NCBI RefSeq assembly: GCF_001601575.1
Contig: NZ_LOHZ01000030.1
Coordinates: 44,547 to 108,546, forward strand
Length of the DNA: 64,000 nt
DNA from: Thermovenabulum gondwanense
GTDB lineage: Bacteria; Bacillota; Thermosediminibacteria; Thermosediminibacterales; Thermosediminibacteraceae
Direction: 5' to 3'
Part shown: positions 26,441 through 35,769 of the stretch, piece by piece
How the letters are laid out: each line of letters starts with the position of its first letter
Position numbering within the stretch: position 1 is the stretch's first letter
Notes under the pieces: generated by a model
Databases searched by the model: none
The model's input: the letters and a program-made list of their open reading frames with translations, nothing else
What the model was told of the DNA's origin: nothing
Position numbers and translations under genes: made by a program

Positions 26441-28099
26441 TTATATCAATACCGCACCCGTTGAGGCGGAGGTTACCATCCGGCTGTAGCGGGCTAAATA
26501 CCCTTCCTTCACCTTAGGTGGTGGGCATACCCAGGATTTTTCCCTCTCCTGAAGTTCTTCCCGGCTCAGCAAAACGTCCAGCCTCCTGCCCTTAATATCT
26601 ATCCTGATTCTATCTCCGTCTTTGATAAGGGCAATAGGCCCTCCTTCCATGGCTTCGGGAGATACGTGCCCTATGGAAGCTCCCCGGGTGGCCCCGGAGA
26701 ATCTGCCGTCGGTAATCAGGGCTACATCCTTATCAAGGCCCATCCCCGCTATGGCCGAGGTAGGCGAAAGCATCTCCCTCATTCCGGGACCGCCTTTTGG
26801 CCCTTCGTACCTTATTACGACCACATCCCCCTTAATTATTTTACCGTTTAGAATAGCATCAACGGCTTCTTCCTCCGAATCGAATACCTTGGCCGGGCCC
26901 TCATGGTAGAGCATCTCGGGAGCCACAGCGGCTTCCTTTACCACAGCTCCATCGGGCGCCAGGTTACCGAAAAGCACCGCAAGGCCGCCCGTCTCCCTGT
27001 AAGGATTTTCCACAGTCCTTATGACATCCCCATCCGGAGTCCCGGCCTTTTCTATATTTTCACCTACCGTTTTTCCGGTTACCGTCAATTGGTCTAAGTG
27101 AATTAAACCCTTTTTTGAAAGCTCCTTCATAATGGCCGGGATTCCCCCCGCCTCGTGCAGGTCTTCCATTCTGTGCTCACCGCTCGGGCTTATTTTACAC
27201 AAATTCGGGGTTTTTGCGCTGATTTCGTCGAAGAGCTTAAGGTCTACATCCGCCTTTGCTTCACGGGCAATGGCCAGAAGATGAAGCACCGTATTGGAAG
27301 ATCCGGCCATGGCCATATCAACGGCAATGGCGTTTTCAAAGGCTTTTTTCGTCATTATATCCCTGGGCTTCACGTCCTTTTTTACCAGTTCCATTACCGC
27401 CATCCCCGCTTTTTTGGCAAGGGCTATCCTTGCCCCTTCGTAGGCGGGGATTGTGCCGTTGCCCGGAAGCCCCATACCGAGAGCTTCCACCATACAGTTC
27501 ATGGAGTTCGCCGTAAAAAGCCCGGCACAGGAACCGCAACCGGGGCACGCGCTTTTTTCTATTTCCTCCAATTCCTCATCGGTTATATCCCCCCGGCTGT
27601 ATTTCCCAACACTTTCGAAACAAGTGGAGAGGTCTATCTTTTTACCCTTTAGCCTGCCCGCGTACATTGGCCCTCCGCTCACCACAACCGCGGGTATATT
27701 AAGCCGGGCCGCGGCCATAAGCATTCCCGGTACAATTTTGTCGCAGTTGGGGATAAGGACGAGCCCATCGAAGGCGTGGGCTATCGCTAAGGCTTCAATG
27801 GAATCGGCAATAAGTTCCCTGCTGGCCAGGGGATATTTCATACCCACATGGTTCATGGCAATGCCGTCGCAGATGCCTATTGCGGGCACTTCTACGGGAG
27901 TGCCCCCTGCCATCAAAATTCCCGTTTTTACCGCAGAAGCTATCCTGTCTAAATGCACATGGCCGGGAATTATTTCACTTTTGGAGTTTACCACACCGAT
28001 GATGGGCCTTTCCAGTTCTTCCCCGGTAAATCCCATAGCGTAAAATAGGGACCTGTGGGGTGCCCTCTGAAATCCTTTTTTAACCCTGTCGCTTATCAT
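26441..28099 (-). CDS. ilvD: Dihydroxy-acid dehydratase
   Basis: This enzyme dehydrates 2,3-dihydroxy-isovalerate and its homologue to the 2-keto acids leading to valine, leucine and isoleucine. It has 552 residues, the normal length. Iron-sulfur ligands and family motifs are visible: [37 protein letters not shown] and [18 protein letters not shown]. The C-terminal [11 protein letters not shown] active-site loop is intact. The start overlaps the stop codon of ilvN by 4 nt, so the two are translationally coupled. The other branched-chain genes (ilvB, ilvC, leu) are not in the window. Confidence 0.97.
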   Translation of the reverse strand: MISDRVKKGFQRAPHRSLFYAMGFTGEELERPIIGVVNSKSEIIPGHVHLDRIASAVKTGILMAGGTPVEVPAIGICDGIAMNHVGMKYPLASRELIADSIEALAIAHAFDGLVLIPNCDKIVPGMLMAAARLNIPAVVVSGGPMYAGRLKGKKIDLSTCFESVGKYSRGDITDEELEEIEKSACPGCGSCAGLFTANSMNCMVEALGMGLPGNGTIPAYEGARIALAKKAGMAVMELVKKDVKPRDIMTKKAFENAIAVDMAMAGSSNTVLHLLAIAREAKADVDLKLFDEISAKTPNLCKISPSGEHRMEDLHEAGGIPAIMKELSKKGLIHLDQLTVTGKTVGENIEKAGTPDGDVIRTVENPYRETGGLAVLFGNLAPDGAVVKEAAVAPEMLYHEGPAKVFDSEEEAVDAILNGKIIKGDVVVIRYEGPKGGPGMREMLSPTSAIAGMGLDKDVALITDGRFSGATRGASIGHVSPEAMEGGPIALIKDGDRIRIDIKGRRLDVLLSREELQEREKSWVCPPPKVKEGYLARYSRMVTSASTGAVLI

Positions 28100-28635
28100 A
28101 CTTTAGCCTCCTTTGACTCATTTGTGTCATCTTCGTCCAGAATTCCTTTTTTACCTCTCTGCAGGGCTATAATCCCCGTCCTCACGCTTTCGATAATGGT
28201 GTAATGCTTCATCATGTTTAAAAAAGCCTTTATCTTTTCCAGGTCACCGGTTATTTCAATAATTACCGATTCGGGCTCGATATCCACTATTTTCCCCCGG
28301 AAGGACTCGGCAATTTGAAAAATTTCCGTCCTGTTTTTATCATCGGTTTTGACCTTAATCAGGGCAAGTTCCCTTTGAACCGAAGCTTTTACGTCCAATT
28401 CCACCACCTTTATCACATCCACCAGCTTTTCCACCTGGCTCTTTATCTGATCCAGCTCTCTTTCATCTCCCTCGGCTACAATGGTTATCCTGGATATTTT
28501 CGGGTTCTCCGTCTCTTCTCCGGTGAAGCTGGTAATATTAAACCCCCTCCTGGTAAAAAGCCCCGATATCCTGGTTACAACCCCGTATTCATTATGTACC
28601 AGCACGGAAAATACGGCTCTTCGCAAAATCTTCAC
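28096..28635 (-). CDS. ilvN: Acetolactate synthase small (regulatory) subunit
   Basis: This is the regulatory subunit that confers valine feedback control on acetolactate synthase. It has 179 residues, with an N-terminal ACT domain (about 5-80: [25 protein letters not shown]) and a C-terminal ALS_ss_C domain (about 85-165: [41 protein letters not shown]). The last 20 residues are acidic and family-variable. The start is GTG at 28635. Unusually, the catalytic subunit ilvB is not adjacent, and ilvD follows directly. An extended -10 promoter lies about 50 nt upstream. No T-box leader was found. Confidence 0.95.
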   Translation of the reverse strand: MKILRRAVFSVLVHNEYGVVTRISGLFTRRGFNITSFTGEETENPKISRITIVAEGDERELDQIKSQVEKLVDVIKVVELDVKASVQRELALIKVKTDDKNRTEIFQIAESFRGKIVDIEPESVIIEITGDLEKIKAFLNMMKHYTIIESVRTGIIALQRGKKGILDEDDTNESKEAKV

Positions 28636-28682
28636 CCCTTTTCCCCGGAAAAATCCTACGCCCGGTTTTTTTAATTTAAATT

Positions 28683-28713
28683 ATTATACCATAAAAATCC
28701 TTAAAATTATCAA
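28683..28713 (-). promoter_or_regulatory. Extended -10 promoter for ilvN-ilvD
   Basis: On the minus strand TGGTATAAT (an extended -10, TATAAT at 28683-28688) lies 19 nt from a TTGATA element at 28708-28713, about 50 nt upstream of the ilvN start. The long spacer is compensated by the TGn motif. Confidence 0.6.
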
Positions 28714-28783
28714 TATTGCATTATTTATTTTGGCAAATTCCCTATTTAAATTTTGATGCATTGACTTTTTAAGATAAAAAATT

Positions 28784-28809
28784 TACCCGGTAGAGTTATC
28801 TACCGGGTA
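28784..28809. terminator. Bidirectional hairpin terminator between glnA and ilvN
   Basis: TACCCGGTAGA and TCTACCGGGTA pair across a GTTA loop, with T tracts on both strands. Reading on the minus strand it lies about 170 nt past glnA, and it insulates the ilv promoter. The interval 28810-28978 shows nothing else. Confidence 0.8.
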
Positions 28810-28978
28810 GTTTTTAAGAAAGAGGCTTTTTATACATTTAGTTTTAAATATATCTATATAAATTAATAATTAGCCATCCATATTTAGCAAACCTGTCATT
28901 TATATTCGGTAAAACACTACCATTTATGAAAATAATAGAGGTTACATAGATTGAAAAACTGCTAAATTATTTAAACCG

Positions 28979-30313
28979 TTAGAATATGGGTAAATACTGA
29001 TCCAATTCCCACTGATGTACCTGAGTTTTATAGGTATCCCACTCTATCAATTTTGCCTTCACAAAGTGCTCGTAAGCATGGGGGCCGAGGGCCTTTTTTA
29101 TCACTTCATCCTTAGAAAGATACTCCAGTGCTTCCTTTAAAGTGCCGGGAAGGTTTTCTATCCCCTGGGCCAGCCTTTCCGCCGGAGTCATCTCGTAAAT
29201 ATTGTCGAAGGTTTGGGGGCCGGGCTCAATCTTATTTTTAATTCCGTCCAAGCCGGCTGCCAGGATTACCGCCAAAGCCAGGTAGGGATTTGCTGAAGGA
29301 TCGGGGCTTCTAAGCTCTATCCTGCTGGCATTGCCCCGAGCAGCGGGCACCCGCACGAGAGCGCTCCTGTTCTTACTCGACCAGGAAATGTAAACGGGAG
29401 CTTCGTAGCCCGGAACCAACCTTTTATAGGAGTTCACCGTGGGGTTGGTAATTGCGGTAAATCCCTTCACATGGTGCAGTATGCCGCCTATGAAGTATTT
29501 TGCTATCTGAGAAAGTCCCGTTTCCCTGTCTTCCGGGTCGTAAAAAGCGTTTACCCCATCCTTGAAAAGGGACATATGAAGGTGCATTCCGGATCCATTT
29601 TCACCGAAAATGGGTTTCGGCATGAAAGTGGCGTAAAGCCCGTGTTCCATGGCAATAGCCTTGGTTACAAACTTAAAGGTAACTATGTTATCGGCAGTTC
29701 TCAGAGCCGGGGCGTACTTAAAGTCTATTTCGTGCTGTCCCGGAGCTACCTCGTGATGGGCAGCTTCCACTTCAAAGCCCATCTCTTCCAATGCAAGAAC
29801 AATATCGCGCCGGGCGTTTTCTCCTAAGTCCACGGGAGAAAGGTCGAAATATCCTCCCCTGTCGTTGGTCTTAATGGTGGGTCTGCCATCCTCGCCCAGC
29901 TGAAATAGGAAAAATTCCGGTTCGGGTCCAACCTGAAATTCGTAACCCATTGCTTTGGCTTCATCGCAGACCTTTTTAAGAATTGTCCTGGGGCACCCTA
30001 TAAAGGGTTCCTGATCGGTGGTGTATATGTCGCACATGAGCCTTGCTTCCGCACCCCTCCTGGGCCTCCAGGGGAGAATGCAGAAGGTATCGTAATCGGG
30101 CCTTAAGTACATATCCGATTCCTGAATCCGGGTAAAACCCTCGATACTGGAGCCGTCGAACATTATCTTGCCGTCGAGGGCGTCTTCCAGCTGTTCTACG
30201 GTAATCGTGACATTTTTAATTATCCCCAGAATGTCCGTGAATTGAAGCCGGATGAACTTTACATCCAGTTCCTGAGCCTTTTTCAAAATATCGCTTTTGG
30301 TGTACTTGGGCAT
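28979..30313 (-). CDS. glnA: Glutamine synthetase, type I
   Basis: This enzyme makes glutamine from glutamate, ammonia and ATP, the main ammonium-assimilation step. It has 444 residues, the length of the feedback-inhibited Firmicute GSI-alpha form without adenylylation control. Motifs include [19 protein letters not shown], the ATP-binding [16 protein letters not shown] and the glutamate-binding [26 protein letters not shown] precedes the ATG. The divergent glnR-like regulator next door fits GlnR control. The intergenic interval contains TGTTA-N7-TATCA near 30458, close to a GlnR half-site pattern but imperfect. Confidence 0.97.
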   Translation of the reverse strand: MPKYTKSDILKKAQELDVKFIRLQFTDILGIIKNVTITVEQLEDALDGKIMFDGSSIEGFTRIQESDMYLRPDYDTFCILPWRPRRGAEARLMCDIYTTDQEPFIGCPRTILKKVCDEAKAMGYEFQVGPEPEFFLFQLGEDGRPTIKTNDRGGYFDLSPVDLGENARRDIVLALEEMGFEVEAAHHEVAPGQHEIDFKYAPALRTADNIVTFKFVTKAIAMEHGLYATFMPKPIFGENGSGMHLHMSLFKDGVNAFYDPEDRETGLSQIAKYFIGGILHHVKGFTAITNPTVNSYKRLVPGYEAPVYISWSSKNRSALVRVPAARGNASRIELRSPDPSANPYLALAVILAAGLDGIKNKIEPGPQTFDNIYEMTPAERLAQGIENLPGTLKEALEYLSKDEVIKKALGPHAYEHFVKAKLIEWDTYKTQVHQWELDQYLPIF

Positions 30314-30551
30314 AATTTCACTCCTTTTAAAATTTTATTTTATTAGATTCACGGTAAACTCGCCAGCCACTTACTTTAGCATTTCCAGGCTCCCTTTATA
30401 TCTGCATTTGCTGCATGCCCGCAATCATTTATTTCTTAAACCGCATTTAATACATTTGTTAAGTATAATATCACTCTTATTTTTATGTGTCAACTATTTG
30501 TAAGGTTTTATTTTAATATTTTTTTTAATCTATAATAATGTCAGGTTTGTA

Positions 30552-30581
30552 TTGACTCATGCCGGAAGGTTTTGTTAGAAT
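30552..30581 (+). promoter_or_regulatory. SigA-type promoter of the glnR-like gene
   Basis: TTGACT at 30552-30557 and TAGAAT at 30576-30581 are separated by 18 nt. A transcript from here would start near 30588, downstream of the first in-frame ATG, which argues for the later GTG start. Confidence 0.6.
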
Positions 30582-30618
30582 TAAAATTAGGAAAATTTTA
30601 CGGGAGGAAGGATGCCCT

Positions 30619-30978
30619 GTGGAAAAGGATGAAAAGGGTTTTTACGGAATTGGGGCTGTGGAGCAAAGAACCGGTTTATCGGCAAGACAGATAAGGTATT
30701 ACGAAAATTTGGGGCTTATAAAGCCCGAAAGAACCGAGGGCGGCCAGAGAAGATACACCGAAAGGGACGTGCTCTGCCTTTTAAGGATTAAATACCTCAA
30801 GGAAAACGGTTTTGATTTAAAATCCATTAAAGAAAAAATTGAAGAATTTGAGAGGGAGCTGTCCTTGGAAAGCCTTGCCAACCTTTCCCCGGCGGAGCTA
30901 AAAATCTCATCGCTATACCCTGTTTCCAACCGGGCCATATTAATGAAGCTTTTAGATAAGACAAAGGACGGCAAATAA
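30619..30978 (+). CDS. glnR: MerR-family nitrogen regulator (GlnR-like)
   Basis: This is a 119-residue DNA-binding protein with a winged-helix MerR domain at the N-terminus (YGIGAVEQRTGLSARQIRYYENLGLIKPER) followed by a helical tail. GlnR represses glnA when nitrogen is ample, through feedback-inhibited glutamine synthetase. The gene is divergent from glnA, the expected place for a Clostridia-type GlnR, which supports the name. The start is taken as GTG at 30619, which has GGGAGGAAGG upstream and lies beyond a good promoter. An in-frame ATG at 30559 sits between that promoter's -35 and -10 elements. Confidence 0.8.
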   Translation: MEKDEKGFYGIGAVEQRTGLSARQIRYYENLGLIKPERTEGGQRRYTERDVLCLLRIKYLKENGFDLKSIKEKIEEFERELSLESLANLSPAELKISSLYPVSNRAILMKLLDKTKDGK

Positions 30979-30993
30979 AATCCATAAAAAATA

Positions 30994-31014
30994 AAGTCCG
31001 GCTCTTCACCGGAC
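30994..31014. terminator. Shared terminator between glnR and the GntR gene
   Basis: AGTCCGG and CCGGACT pair around a seven-base loop between the convergent genes. The minus-strand side has the better T tract, and the GntR stop codon overlaps the hairpin. Confidence 0.7.
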
Positions 31015-31685
31015 TAAAATACTTTTTTGTCTTTTAGATAAGGATTAAGGTTTTGCCTTGCCTTTTCCACATGGTTTATCATGGCCTGTTCCGCTTCCTC
31101 GGGATTTCTCTTTGCAAGGGCTTCGTAAATTTTTTTGTGTTCCTCTAAGGTATAGGGTGCCCTTCCTATGCTCTTAATTGACACCAGCCTTGCCCGCTGT
31201 ATAAAATGGTTAAAGTGAGATAAAACGGATTCTAAGGGTCTGCTCTGGCAGGCTTTGAAAATAAGGTCGTGGAACTGCGTATCCAGCTCCGACGCTTTTT
31301 CTATTTCCCCCTTTTGAGTGTAAAATTCCATTAAATCCAGTATATCCTTTAACTCCTTCAGCTGCTCCGGAGTAATTTTCTCGGCTGCCCACCTTGCCGC
31401 CAGCCCTTCGATCATTTTTCGTATGGTATATATGTCCTCCACGTCTTTTTCGGTAACACCCTCGACAATTACCCCTTTATTGGGTATGCTGGACACAAGA
31501 CCTTCCAGTTCTAACTGCCTTATGGCTTCCCTTACCGGAGTCCTGCTCACTCCCAGTTCCCGGGCCACTTTAAGTTCTATAAGGCTTTCTCCCGGTTTAT
31601 ATACTCCGTTTAGAATGGCATTCTTCAGATGCTGATATATCTTATTTCTCAACGAGTACCCGCTCTCCTGTCCCTGCCCTATCAT
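31014..31685 (-). CDS. GntR-family transcriptional regulator (FCD/FadR type)
   Basis: This is a 223-residue regulator with an N-terminal winged helix-turn-helix (KIYQHLKNAILNGVYKPGESL and VARELGVSRTPVREAIRQLELEGLV). The C-terminal all-helical FCD ligand domain (about 90-215) has metal-binding-type residues in ELDTQFHDLIF and EEHKKIYEAL. FCD regulators respond to small organic acids or sugar acids. The neighbours do not reveal its target. The start ATG at 31683-31685 has GAGGAGGG five bases upstream; an in-frame TTG five codons earlier lies within that ribosome binding site. Confidence 0.88.
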   Translation of the reverse strand: MIGQGQESGYSLRNKIYQHLKNAILNGVYKPGESLIELKVARELGVSRTPVREAIRQLELEGLVSSIPNKGVIVEGVTEKDVEDIYTIRKMIEGLAARWAAEKITPEQLKELKDILDLMEFYTQKGEIEKASELDTQFHDLIFKACQSRPLESVLSHFNHFIQRARLVSIKSIGRAPYTLEEHKKIYEALAKRNPEEAEQAMINHVEKARQNLNPYLKDKKVF

Positions 31686-31794
31686 GAAAGCCCTCCTCAA
31701 ATAAATTAAAAATTCGCGCCCTTTTGGGCAATTTAATTATAACATATGATAAATTTTATTTAAAGCAAATAATAAAAAGGGTGGGAATGCAAAA

Positions 31795-32451
31795 ATGGAA
31801 AATAATATTTTCCTTGCAATCTTTGAGAAATTGTTTGAGGCTTACGGACCTCAACACTGGTGGCCTGCCGGAAGCGATTTTGAAACTGTAGTTGGCGCCA
31901 TACTGACCCAGAGCGTATCCTGGTCCAACGTGGAAAAGGCCATAAAAAATCTCAAGAGGGAAGATCTTCTTTCCCCCAGGGCGTTATCCGAAATTGATGA
32001 CGAAAAACTTCACGGGCTTATTCGCTCCACAAGGTTTTACAAGCAAAAGGGGGAAAGGCTCAAAAATTTTTGCAGGTATCTTTTGAAAAATTACGACGGC
32101 AGTTTATACAGGCTGTTCGATAAAGACGTATATGAACTCCGGGAGGAACTACTGGGATTAAAAGGGCTGGGAGAAGAAACGGTGGACTCCATCATTCTTT
32201 ACGCCGCAAAAAAGCCGATTTTTGTGGTGGACGCCTACACCAAAAGGATTTTTTGCAGGCTGGGTATAATAACGGAAGATATAGACTACAAAAGTCTCCA
32301 GAAATTGTTTATGTCGAATTTACCTTTGGATACTTCCCTGTTTAATGAATACCATGCACTTATTGTAAAGCTCGGAAAGGAAGTCTGCAGGACAAAACCC
32401 GGCTGCGGGTTTTGTCCGTTAAGTGATTTATGTAAGGAGGTTAAGAAATGA
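31795..32451 (+). CDS. HhH-GPD DNA glycosylase (endonuclease III relative)
   Basis: This 218-residue base-excision repair protein has an HhH-GPD core. The hairpin is LLGLKGLGEETVDSI, followed by the catalytic-type Asp in FVVDAYTKRI. The C-terminal cluster ligands are C-x6-C-x2-C-x5-C (CRTKPGCGFCPLSDLC). The position that is Lys in endonuclease III reads VDSI here, so this is probably a monofunctional glycosylase of the 3-methyladenine (Mag III) branch rather than classic Nth. The damaged base removed is an inference. It overlaps the transporter gene that follows by 4 nt. Confidence 0.85.
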   Translation: MENNIFLAIFEKLFEAYGPQHWWPAGSDFETVVGAILTQSVSWSNVEKAIKNLKREDLLSPRALSEIDDEKLHGLIRSTRFYKQKGERLKNFCRYLLKNYDGSLYRLFDKDVYELREELLGLKGLGEETVDSIILYAAKKPIFVVDAYTKRIFCRLGIITEDIDYKSLQKLFMSNLPLDTSLFNEYHALIVKLGKEVCRTKPGCGFCPLSDLCKEVKK

Positions 32452-32873
32452 GACCCATTATTTTTGCCCTTCTCACCGCATTTTTCTGGGGTTTAGCCCC
32501 GATATTCGGAAAAATGGGGCTTACCAAATTGCCGCCTTTAGCAGCTCTTTTTATAAGAACCTTCAGCATAAGCATAGCCGTAGGAATCTGCCTTCTGGTC
32601 TCGTATATGGGAGGGTACCTGCCGGCCTTTACCTTGGATAAACGCACCCTTATTTTTATCGTTTTAGAGGGGATTTTGGCCTCCTTCTTGGGGCATTTTG
32701 CTTATTTTTACGCTTTGAAGGAAGGCAACGTCTCGCTGGTGGTACCATTGAGTGCAACTTACCCTCTATTTGCCCTTTTATTCGGAATTCTCTTTTTAAA
32801 GGAATCCCTGGCTTTAAATAAAATAGTCGGAGCCTTAATCGTTATTCTGGGTATCATTGTCATGAGGTTGTAG
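32448..32873 (+). CDS. Small single-domain EamA/DMT transporter
   Basis: This 141-residue membrane protein has about five helices forming one EamA repeat. It opens with MRPIIFALLTAFFWGLAPIFGK and closes with the typical ALNKIVGALIVILGIIVM. Full DMT carriers have two repeats, so this one should work as a dimer, as in the DUF606/EmrE-like half-size members. The substrate is unknown. It is translationally coupled to the glycosylase gene (ATGA overlap), and its end overlaps the convergent flavoprotein gene by 14 nt. Confidence 0.82.
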   Translation: MRPIIFALLTAFFWGLAPIFGKMGLTKLPPLAALFIRTFSISIAVGICLLVSYMGGYLPAFTLDKRTLIFIVLEGILASFLGHFAYFYALKEGNVSLVVPLSATYPLFALLFGILFLKESLALNKIVGALIVILGIIVMRL

Positions 32874-33402
32874 CCGAGCTTTCAAAACCGGTTTGTTCGG
32901 TTTTCATCCTTATAGCGGTAATTTCCCCGATATACATGTGATGGAAATCCCCGTGCGGGTAAAAGGAGGCTTTTATTTCTCCGGGGATTGCATTCCTCTC
33001 GATGGATGCTTTATAGATAATTTTGCATTCTATTACTAAATCGCAGTCTTCTATCCCCGGCGAATCAACGGTTTCTCCCGGTAACAGCTTTAAGTTTAAT
33101 TCCTTTATTTTGTCCACGGACTCACCGGAGAGCGTGCCGCACAGCCTCAGCTCTTTTGAAAGGTCTGCTCTAAGAGGTATGCTCACCGTATAGGAGTCCG
33201 CTTTTTCTATTAATTTAAAAGTGTAGCGGGAAGGTCTTACAAAGGCGCAGAATACCTCTTTTTGCCAGAGCACCCCCGTAAATCCCCACCCTATGGTCAT
33301 GGTATTTACCTTATCCTTTGATTTAACCGTAAGAAAAGCTCCTTTTTTCAGCCCTTCGGCAATATATGAAGAAGCCTCTTTTAAAGTGATCCTTTTAAAC
33401 AT
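32860..33402 (-). CDS. Flavin reductase-like FMN-binding protein
   Basis: This is a 180-residue split-barrel flavoprotein. The N-terminal strand set KKGAFLTVKSKDKVNTMTIGWGFTGVLW and the FVRPSRYTFKLIEKADSYTVS segment match the flavin reductase / flavoredoxin family, which binds FMN without a covalent link. It could act as an electron carrier or a flavin reductase. The residues near the end that contact the iron partner in flavoredoxins cannot be judged. It is monocistronic, with convergent overlap to the upstream transporter. Confidence 0.82.
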   Translation of the reverse strand: MFKRITLKEASSYIAEGLKKGAFLTVKSKDKVNTMTIGWGFTGVLWQKEVFCAFVRPSRYTFKLIEKADSYTVSIPLRADLSKELRLCGTLSGESVDKIKELNLKLLPGETVDSPGIEDCDLVIECKIIYKASIERNAIPGEIKASFYPHGDFHHMYIGEITAIRMKTEQTGFESSATTS

Positions 33403-33480
33403 CTTTTATTCCTCCCTTTGTATTATTCTCATTTTTATTAAATTATTGCATAATTTATCCAAATTTTCACCCTGTTTTTA

Positions 33481-33509
33481 TTGACAATACTTATTCTTTT
33501 GAATAATAT
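33481..33509 (+). promoter_or_regulatory. Consensus SigA promoter for the MFS transporter
   Basis: A perfect TTGACA (33481-33486) is separated by 17 nt from TAATAT (33504-33509). The expected transcription start is near 33516, leaving a short leader before the gene. Confidence 0.8.
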
Positions 33510-33549
33510 AAATATGGTTTGTATTTTCTGAAAAAAGGGGGGCTCAAAA

Positions 33550-34800
33550 ATCGAAAAAAGAATTATAAAAAACGTGGTCCTGATGTTTCTTGGAAAATCC
33601 ATTTCCCTGCTGGGAAGTTATCTTTATAATTTTGCCATCAGCCTGTACGTTTTGAAAATGACGGGATCGGGGCTATCCTTTTCATTAAGCCTGGTAGCCG
33701 GCACCCTCCCCCGGGTGATTTTTGGCCCCTTTTCCGGAGTTTTTTGCGATAATTTCAGCAGAAAAAAAATAGTGGTATTCTCCGATTTAATAAGTTTTGC
33801 TACTTTAACGTTGTTTTACTTTATCTTTGATCCTTCAAAATTAAACCTTTTACTTGTCCTATCGGTCAATTTTATCCTGGCCATCTGCAATATTTTTGAA
33901 GACGTCTCCTTCAATGCCTCCATGCCGGCAATCGCCGGAAGGCAGAACCTAACAAGGGTAAATTCTATAAACTCGGGTATAACCTCTCTTTCTTCCATTG
34001 CCGGGCCCTTTATCGGCGGTATTATTTTCGGTTTTGTCAATTTAAACTTCTTTATAATGGCAAACGCCCTTTCCTTTCTTCTGGCGGCACTTTTAGAGCT
34101 TTTAATAAATTTTAATTTGTTCCCCGAAGAAGCGCCGGAAATTCAAAAAAAGGCTTTAAACCCTGACTTAGTTTTTTCAGAATTAAAGGAGGGCTTTTCT
34201 TTTGTAAGGTCCCAGAAAACCATCCTGATTATTTTCTCGGCAGCGGTTTTCATTAATTTCTTTTTCAACTTTGGAATCAATGTCCCCTTCCCTTACATTA
34301 TAAACAACGTGATAGGCCTTTCCCCTTCGCAATTCGGTATCTTGGAAAGTTTTTTCCCTGCGGGTATGCTTATGGGTTCTTTGGTCCTGGCCCTTTTGCC
34401 CGAAAGAAAGAATCTGGCTTTAACCCTGTACATCAGTCTTTTAACCATTAGTGCTTACATATTCATTACCGGCTTTATTGTATTGCCCTTCCTTTTAAGA
34501 ATTCTTTCAAAAAACTTTTACTTTTTTGCAAACATCTTTTTGATCTTAATTGCGGGTATTTCTTCAAGCTTTGCCAACATTCCCATACTGTCCTTGCTTC
34601 AAAAAAATATACCTGCCGATTTAAGGGGAAGGGTTTTCGGGCTTATTTCTTCGATGAGTTCTTTTATGGAGCCGGTGGGAATGTTCCTGGCAGGACTGCT
34701 GGTAGATAATGTCCCGGTATACATACTTCCCCTTATATCGGCTGTATTTTTGACCTTGCTAACAAATTACATCTATTCCGGTCTGAGGTCGGAAGCGTAA
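33550..34800 (+). CDS. MFS transporter
   Basis: This is a membrane protein of about 416 residues with 12 predicted helices, of the MFS_3/enterobactin-exporter-like type (PGTLPRVIFGPFSGVFCDNFSRKK motif A region and LRGRVFGLISSMSSFMEP in the second half). It is probably an efflux carrier; the substrate is unknown. The first standard start is GTG at 33574, but it has no ribosome binding site. The frame extends upstream to an ATC at 33550 placed eight bases after AAGGGGGG, giving the N-terminus EKRIIKNVVLMFLGKS, which looks family-like. I therefore place the start at 33550 with a rare ATC codon, noting that GTG 33574 is the conservative choice. Confidence 0.75.
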   Translation: MEKRIIKNVVLMFLGKSISLLGSYLYNFAISLYVLKMTGSGLSFSLSLVAGTLPRVIFGPFSGVFCDNFSRKKIVVFSDLISFATLTLFYFIFDPSKLNLLLVLSVNFILAICNIFEDVSFNASMPAIAGRQNLTRVNSINSGITSLSSIAGPFIGGIIFGFVNLNFFIMANALSFLLAALLELLINFNLFPEEAPEIQKKALNPDLVFSELKEGFSFVRSQKTILIIFSAAVFINFFFNFGINVPFPYIINNVIGLSPSQFGILESFFPAGMLMGSLVLALLPERKNLALTLYISLLTISAYIFITGFIVLPFLLRILSKNFYFFANIFLILIAGISSSFANIPILSLLQKNIPADLRGRVFGLISSMSSFMEPVGMFLAGLLVDNVPVYILPLISAVFLTLLTNYIYSGLRSEA

Positions 34801-35711
34801 TCAACCTGTGCTTTTTCCGAAAAGCGATTGGCGCCCCATACGCCGATGAGGATTAAAAGGCTTCCCACGGCGTTGTACCAGTAAAAACTCTCATCTCCCC
34901 AGATTACTCCCGCAATAATTGAAATTAATGTGGTAAGGTTGCTGAAAACCGAAGAGCGGGAGGTTTCTATTCTTGAGAGCATATAATTTAAAAGAAAATA
35001 GGCTACAACCGAGGAAAAAAATCCTAAATAAACCACAGAAAAAACAGCCTTCAAATTAAATAAGGGAAGAAAATACCCTGAGATATTTCCTTTTTTTGTA
35101 TGATCTATTATAGACACGGCGTTGAAGAAGAACATTCCCACGATCATCATAAAGTAAGTTATCTCCTCGGGAGTGTACTCCTTCGATATTTTTCTTGAAA
35201 TCACATTGTAAAGCCCGGCGCTCACCACCGCCCCCAGCACAAATACGGTGCCCAGAAGGTTTTTCCCCACTTCCAGCTTCCCCTTCATCAATATCATAAA
35301 AGCCATCCCGAAAACGGAAAGAAAAATAAAGAATATTTGTTTTCTGCCGGACCTTTCTCCAAGAATAAAAAAGGCAAAAATCAGGGTTACTACCGGGATC
35401 ACCGCTATCATCATCCCCGTTTCGGAAGAAGAAGTGAGCTTTACCCCGGTGGTCTCAAAGATGAAGTATAAAATGGGTTCAATAATACTTATCAGAATAA
35501 GGGGTAAAATGGATTTCTCCCTTAAGTTCACCTTTACAAAACCGGTTCCCCGGAGTATTAAAAAAACAATAAAAGCAAAGCTGAACCTCAGGGCGAGAAG
35601 GTGATAAATATCCATTACTTCCAGCCCTCGCTTTGTAAACAAAAAGGAAAAACCAAAAATCATTGAACAGATCAACCCGGCGATTATCGCCTTTTTTTCT
35701 TCTTTCTGCAT
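34773..35711 (-). CDS. EamA/DMT-family permease
   Basis: This is a 312-residue integral membrane protein with ten helices in two EamA repeats (about 5-140 and 155-300). Members export amino acids or metabolites; the substrate is unknown. The ATG at 35709-35711 has GGAGGAGG eight bases upstream and is preferred over an in-frame start 12 codons earlier. Its 3' end overlaps that of the convergent MFS gene by 28 nt, so the two transcripts would be antisense at their ends. Confidence 0.88.
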   Translation of the reverse strand: MQKEEKKAIIAGLICSMIFGFSFLFTKRGLEVMDIYHLLALRFSFAFIVFLILRGTGFVKVNLREKSILPLILISIIEPILYFIFETTGVKLTSSSETGMMIAVIPVVTLIFAFFILGERSGRKQIFFIFLSVFGMAFMILMKGKLEVGKNLLGTVFVLGAVVSAGLYNVISRKISKEYTPEEITYFMMIVGMFFFNAVSIIDHTKKGNISGYFLPLFNLKAVFSVVYLGFFSSVVAYFLLNYMLSRIETSRSSVFSNLTTLISIIAGVIWGDESFYWYNAVGSLLILIGVWGANRFSEKAQVDYASDLRPE

Positions 35712-35769
35712 TATATATTCCTCCTCCGATGCGGCAACCAATGTCACCTATTAAATTTTATGAGCATTG

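Noticed and set aside
28636..28780. T-box leader upstream of ilvN
   Set aside because: No AGGGTGGTACCGCG-type sequence or antiterminator hairpin is visible; a plain extended -10 promoter explains expression.
30450..30475. GlnR operator between glnA and glnR
   Set aside because: TGTTA-N7-TATCA near 30458 does not match TGTNA-N7-TNACA at two positions, so it is not reported as a site.
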